Source of the DNA: Methylovulum sp.
Lineage (GTDB): Bacteria > Pseudomonadota > Gammaproteobacteria > Methylococcales > Methylomonadaceae
Direction of reading: 5' to 3'
Length of the DNA stretch: 5,502 nucleotides
Assembly (NCBI GenBank): GCA_016919605.1
Contig: JACXTQ010000180.1
Coordinates: 1 to 5,502, forward strand
Part shown: one piece after another, positions 3,686 to 5,502 of the stretch
Layout: every line of letters begins with the position of its first letter
Numbering within the stretch: the stretch's first letter is position 1
The notes under the pieces: model-generated
Told to the model about the DNA's origin: nothing
What the model saw: the letters and a program-made list of their open reading frames with translations, nothing else
Database searches by the model: none
Translations under genes and position numbers: made by a program

Positions 3686-5502
3686 ATGCACCCATTATTA
3701 GAAAAAGTCACCAAAGAAGTTATAGACCGTAGCCATAGAAGCCGTGAAGCGTATTTGGCGCGGATTGACAGTGCCATCGGCAATGGCCCGCACCGTGGCG
3801 TTTTAGGTTGCGGCAATCTTGCCCACGGTTTCGCCGCCTGTGGTGCGGGTGAAAAATTAGATTTGGCGGGCGATAAAAAAGCCAATATTGCGATTATTTC
3901 CTCATATAACGACATGCTGTCCGCCCATGAGCCGTACAAAGACGCGCCAGCGTTGATTAAAGCCGCTATCAGCGCGGCGGGCGGTGTCGCCCAGTTTGCC
4001 GGTGGCGTACCGGCGATGTGTGACGGCATCACCCAAGGCTTGCCAGGTATGGAACTATCGTTGTTCAGCCGTGACGTGATCGCCATGTCCACCGCTATCG
4101 GCCTAAGCCATAATATGTTTGACGGGGCGCTGTACTTGGGCGTATGCGATAAAATCGTCCCCGGACTGCTCATGGGAGCGTTAAGTTTTGGGCATTTGCC
4201 CGCCGTATTTGTCCCCGCCGGCCCCATGCCTAGCGGCATCACCAATAAAGAGAAAGCACGAGCCAGACAACAATATGCCGAAGGCAAAATTGGCCGCGCC
4301 GAATTGTTGGAATCGGAATCCAAATCCTATCATAGCCCAGGCACCTGTACTTTTTACGGTACGGCCAACAGCAACCAGATGATGGTGGAAATGATGGGTC
4401 TGCATTTGCCAGGCAGCTCATTCGTCAACCCTTATACACCGTTGCGTGATGAACTGACCAAAAAAGCCGCCGAGCAAGTCCTTAAATTCACCGCCTTAGG
4501 CAACGACTTCCGCCCTATCGGCCATGCCATCAACGAAAAGGCTATCTTAAACGCCTTGATTGGTCTCCTGGCAACGGGGGGATCGACCAACCACACCATG
4601 CACTTGGTCGCTATTGCCCGTATGGCAGGCATTATCATCAACTGGAATGACTTTGATAACCTGTCTAAAGCCATCCCGTTGATCACCAAAATCTACCCTA
4701 ACGGCCCTGCGGACGTTAACCATTTCCAAGCCGCTGGCGGCATGGGCGTGCTAATTGGCGAACTGCTAAAGCACGGTATGATGCACGAAGACATTTTGAC
4801 GATTGGCGACGAACGCGGCATGAGCCAATACACCCAAGAACCTAAAATCGTTGAGGGCAAACTGGTTTGGGAAGCAGGCCCTGCGGCTTCGCTAGACCCC
4901 GAAGTGATTGCCACGGTTGAAAAACCATTTGCCGCAGGTGGCGGCATCCATTTGATACGCGGCAACTTAGGGCGCGGCATTTCCAAAGTCTCCGCCGTTT
5001 CTGAAGACCATCAAGTGGTGGAAGCCCCCGCTGTGGTCTTTGATGACCAAGACGAAATGATGGCGGCCTTTAAGCGCGGCGAGCTGAACCGGGATTTTGT
5101 CGCCGTGCTACGCTTCCAAGGCCCACGCTCCAATGGGATGCCGGAATTGCACAAGCTGACCCCCGCCTTAGGCTTGCTCCAAGACAAAGGCTATAAGGTC
5201 GCATTGTTGACCGATGGGCGTATGTCCGGCGCGTCCGGCAAAGTGCCGTCGGCCATCCACATGTACCCCGAATGCGTCAATGGCGGGCCGTTAGCAAAAG
5301 TGCGTAATGGCGACATCATTTATCTGAACATTAAAACCGGCGAAGTCAACGTCTTAGTGGACGAGACTGAATTTAACGGTCGTCTGGCCGAAGAAAATTC
5401 CGCCAAAAACCATCATTTTGGCATGGGGCGGGAAATGTTCGGTGGCTTCCGGCAGGGGGCGACCACCGCCGAAACCGGGGCGAGCAATTTGTTTGTGATT
5501 GA
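3686..5502 (+). CDS. edd: 6-phosphogluconate dehydratase (3' end cut by window)
   Basis: This is the first committed enzyme of the Entner-Doudoroff pathway: it dehydrates 6-phosphogluconate to 2-keto-3-deoxy-6-phosphogluconate in the cytosol, using an iron-sulfur cluster. I translated 605 uninterrupted codons. The IlvD/Edd family signatures are present: CDGITQGLPGMELS (112-125), CDKIVPGLLMGA (154-165) and LTDGRMSGASGK (508-519). Cys154 and Cys221 (in GTCTFYGTANSN) are the expected [4Fe-4S] ligands. ATGGSTNHTMHL in the middle of the protein is also typical and separates it from sugar-acid dehydratases outside the family. E. coli Edd has 603 residues, so only a few codons are missing beyond 5502. 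It lies directly behind zwf, so the two enzymes can be made together. The lactonase and eda are not in view, and eda is the natural gene to expect next. Confidence 0.97.
   Translation, partial: MHPLLEKVTKEVIDRSHRSREAYLARIDSAIGNGPHRGVLGCGNLAHGFAACGAGEKLDLAGDKKANIAIISSYNDMLSAHEPYKDAPALIKAAISAAGGVAQFAGGVPAMCDGITQGLPGMELSLFSRDVIAMSTAIGLSHNMFDGALYLGVCDKIVPGLLMGALSFGHLPAVFVPAGPMPSGITNKEKARARQQYAEGKIGRAELLESESKSYHSPGTCTFYGTANSNQMMVEMMGLHLPGSSFVNPYTPLRDELTKKAAEQVLKFTALGNDFRPIGHAINEKAILNALIGLLATGGSTNHTMHLVAIARMAGIIINWNDFDNLSKAIPLITKIYPNGPADVNHFQAAGGMGVLIGELLKHGMMHEDILTIGDERGMSQYTQEPKIVEGKLVWEAGPAASLDPEVIATVEKPFAAGGGIHLIRGNLGRGISKVSAVSEDHQVVEAPAVVFDDQDEMMAAFKRGELNRDFVAVLRFQGPRSNGMPELHKLTPALGLLQDKGYKVALLTDGRMSGASGKVPSAIHMYPECVNGGPLAKVRNGDIIYLNIKTGEVNVLVDETEFNGRLAEENSAKNHHFGMGREMFGGFRQGATTAETGASNLFVI

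Noticed and set aside
3643..4986. Several minus-strand open frames opposite edd, the longest 226 codons
   Set aside because: They are antisense to an intact, highly conserved edd frame and show low-complexity composition with no recognisable domain.

Overview
The window looks like a chromosomal stretch of a gammaproteobacterium. The zwf product is highly similar, as I recall the sequence, to enterobacterial Zwf, and edd follows directly downstream. The GC content is moderate and the genes are tightly packed. A methanotroph or other Methylococcales-like organism is a guess from overall feel, not something the sequence proves.

Layout. Positions 1-84 are the last codons of a lytic transglycosylase. 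Positions 239-865 (+) encode a HAD-superfamily phosphatase of the YihX-like type. Positions 1000-1831 (-) hold a compact three-gene operon, read right to left: a 77-residue thioredoxin-fold protein with a CPVC motif, a 57-residue single-pass membrane microprotein, and a secreted protein with six cysteines. This operon has a near-consensus sigma-70 promoter (TTGACA, 17 bp, TATAGT). A perfect 19-bp palindrome overlaps the -10 box. Two hairpins with U-tracts lie downstream of the last gene and close the unit towards the converging HAD gene. Positions 1895-2149 are non-coding and contain two inverted repeats. Positions 2150-3619 (+) encode glucose-6-phosphate dehydrogenase (zwf). Positions 3686-5502 (+) encode 6-phosphogluconate dehydratase (edd), cut by the window edge close to its expected end.

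How the genes work together. zwf and edd supply the first steps of the Entner-Doudoroff pathway: glucose-6-phosphate to 6-phosphogluconolactone with reduction of NAD(P)+, then 6-phosphogluconate to KDPG. The lactonase and the aldolase (eda) are not in this window. The divergent three-gene operon is the least familiar part. A cytosolic dithiol protein, a small membrane protein and an exported cysteine-rich protein under one tightly operated promoter suggest an inducible thiol-redox or envelope stress module, but no function can be assigned from sequence alone. I see no CRISPR array, tRNA, rRNA, insertion sequence or phage gene.
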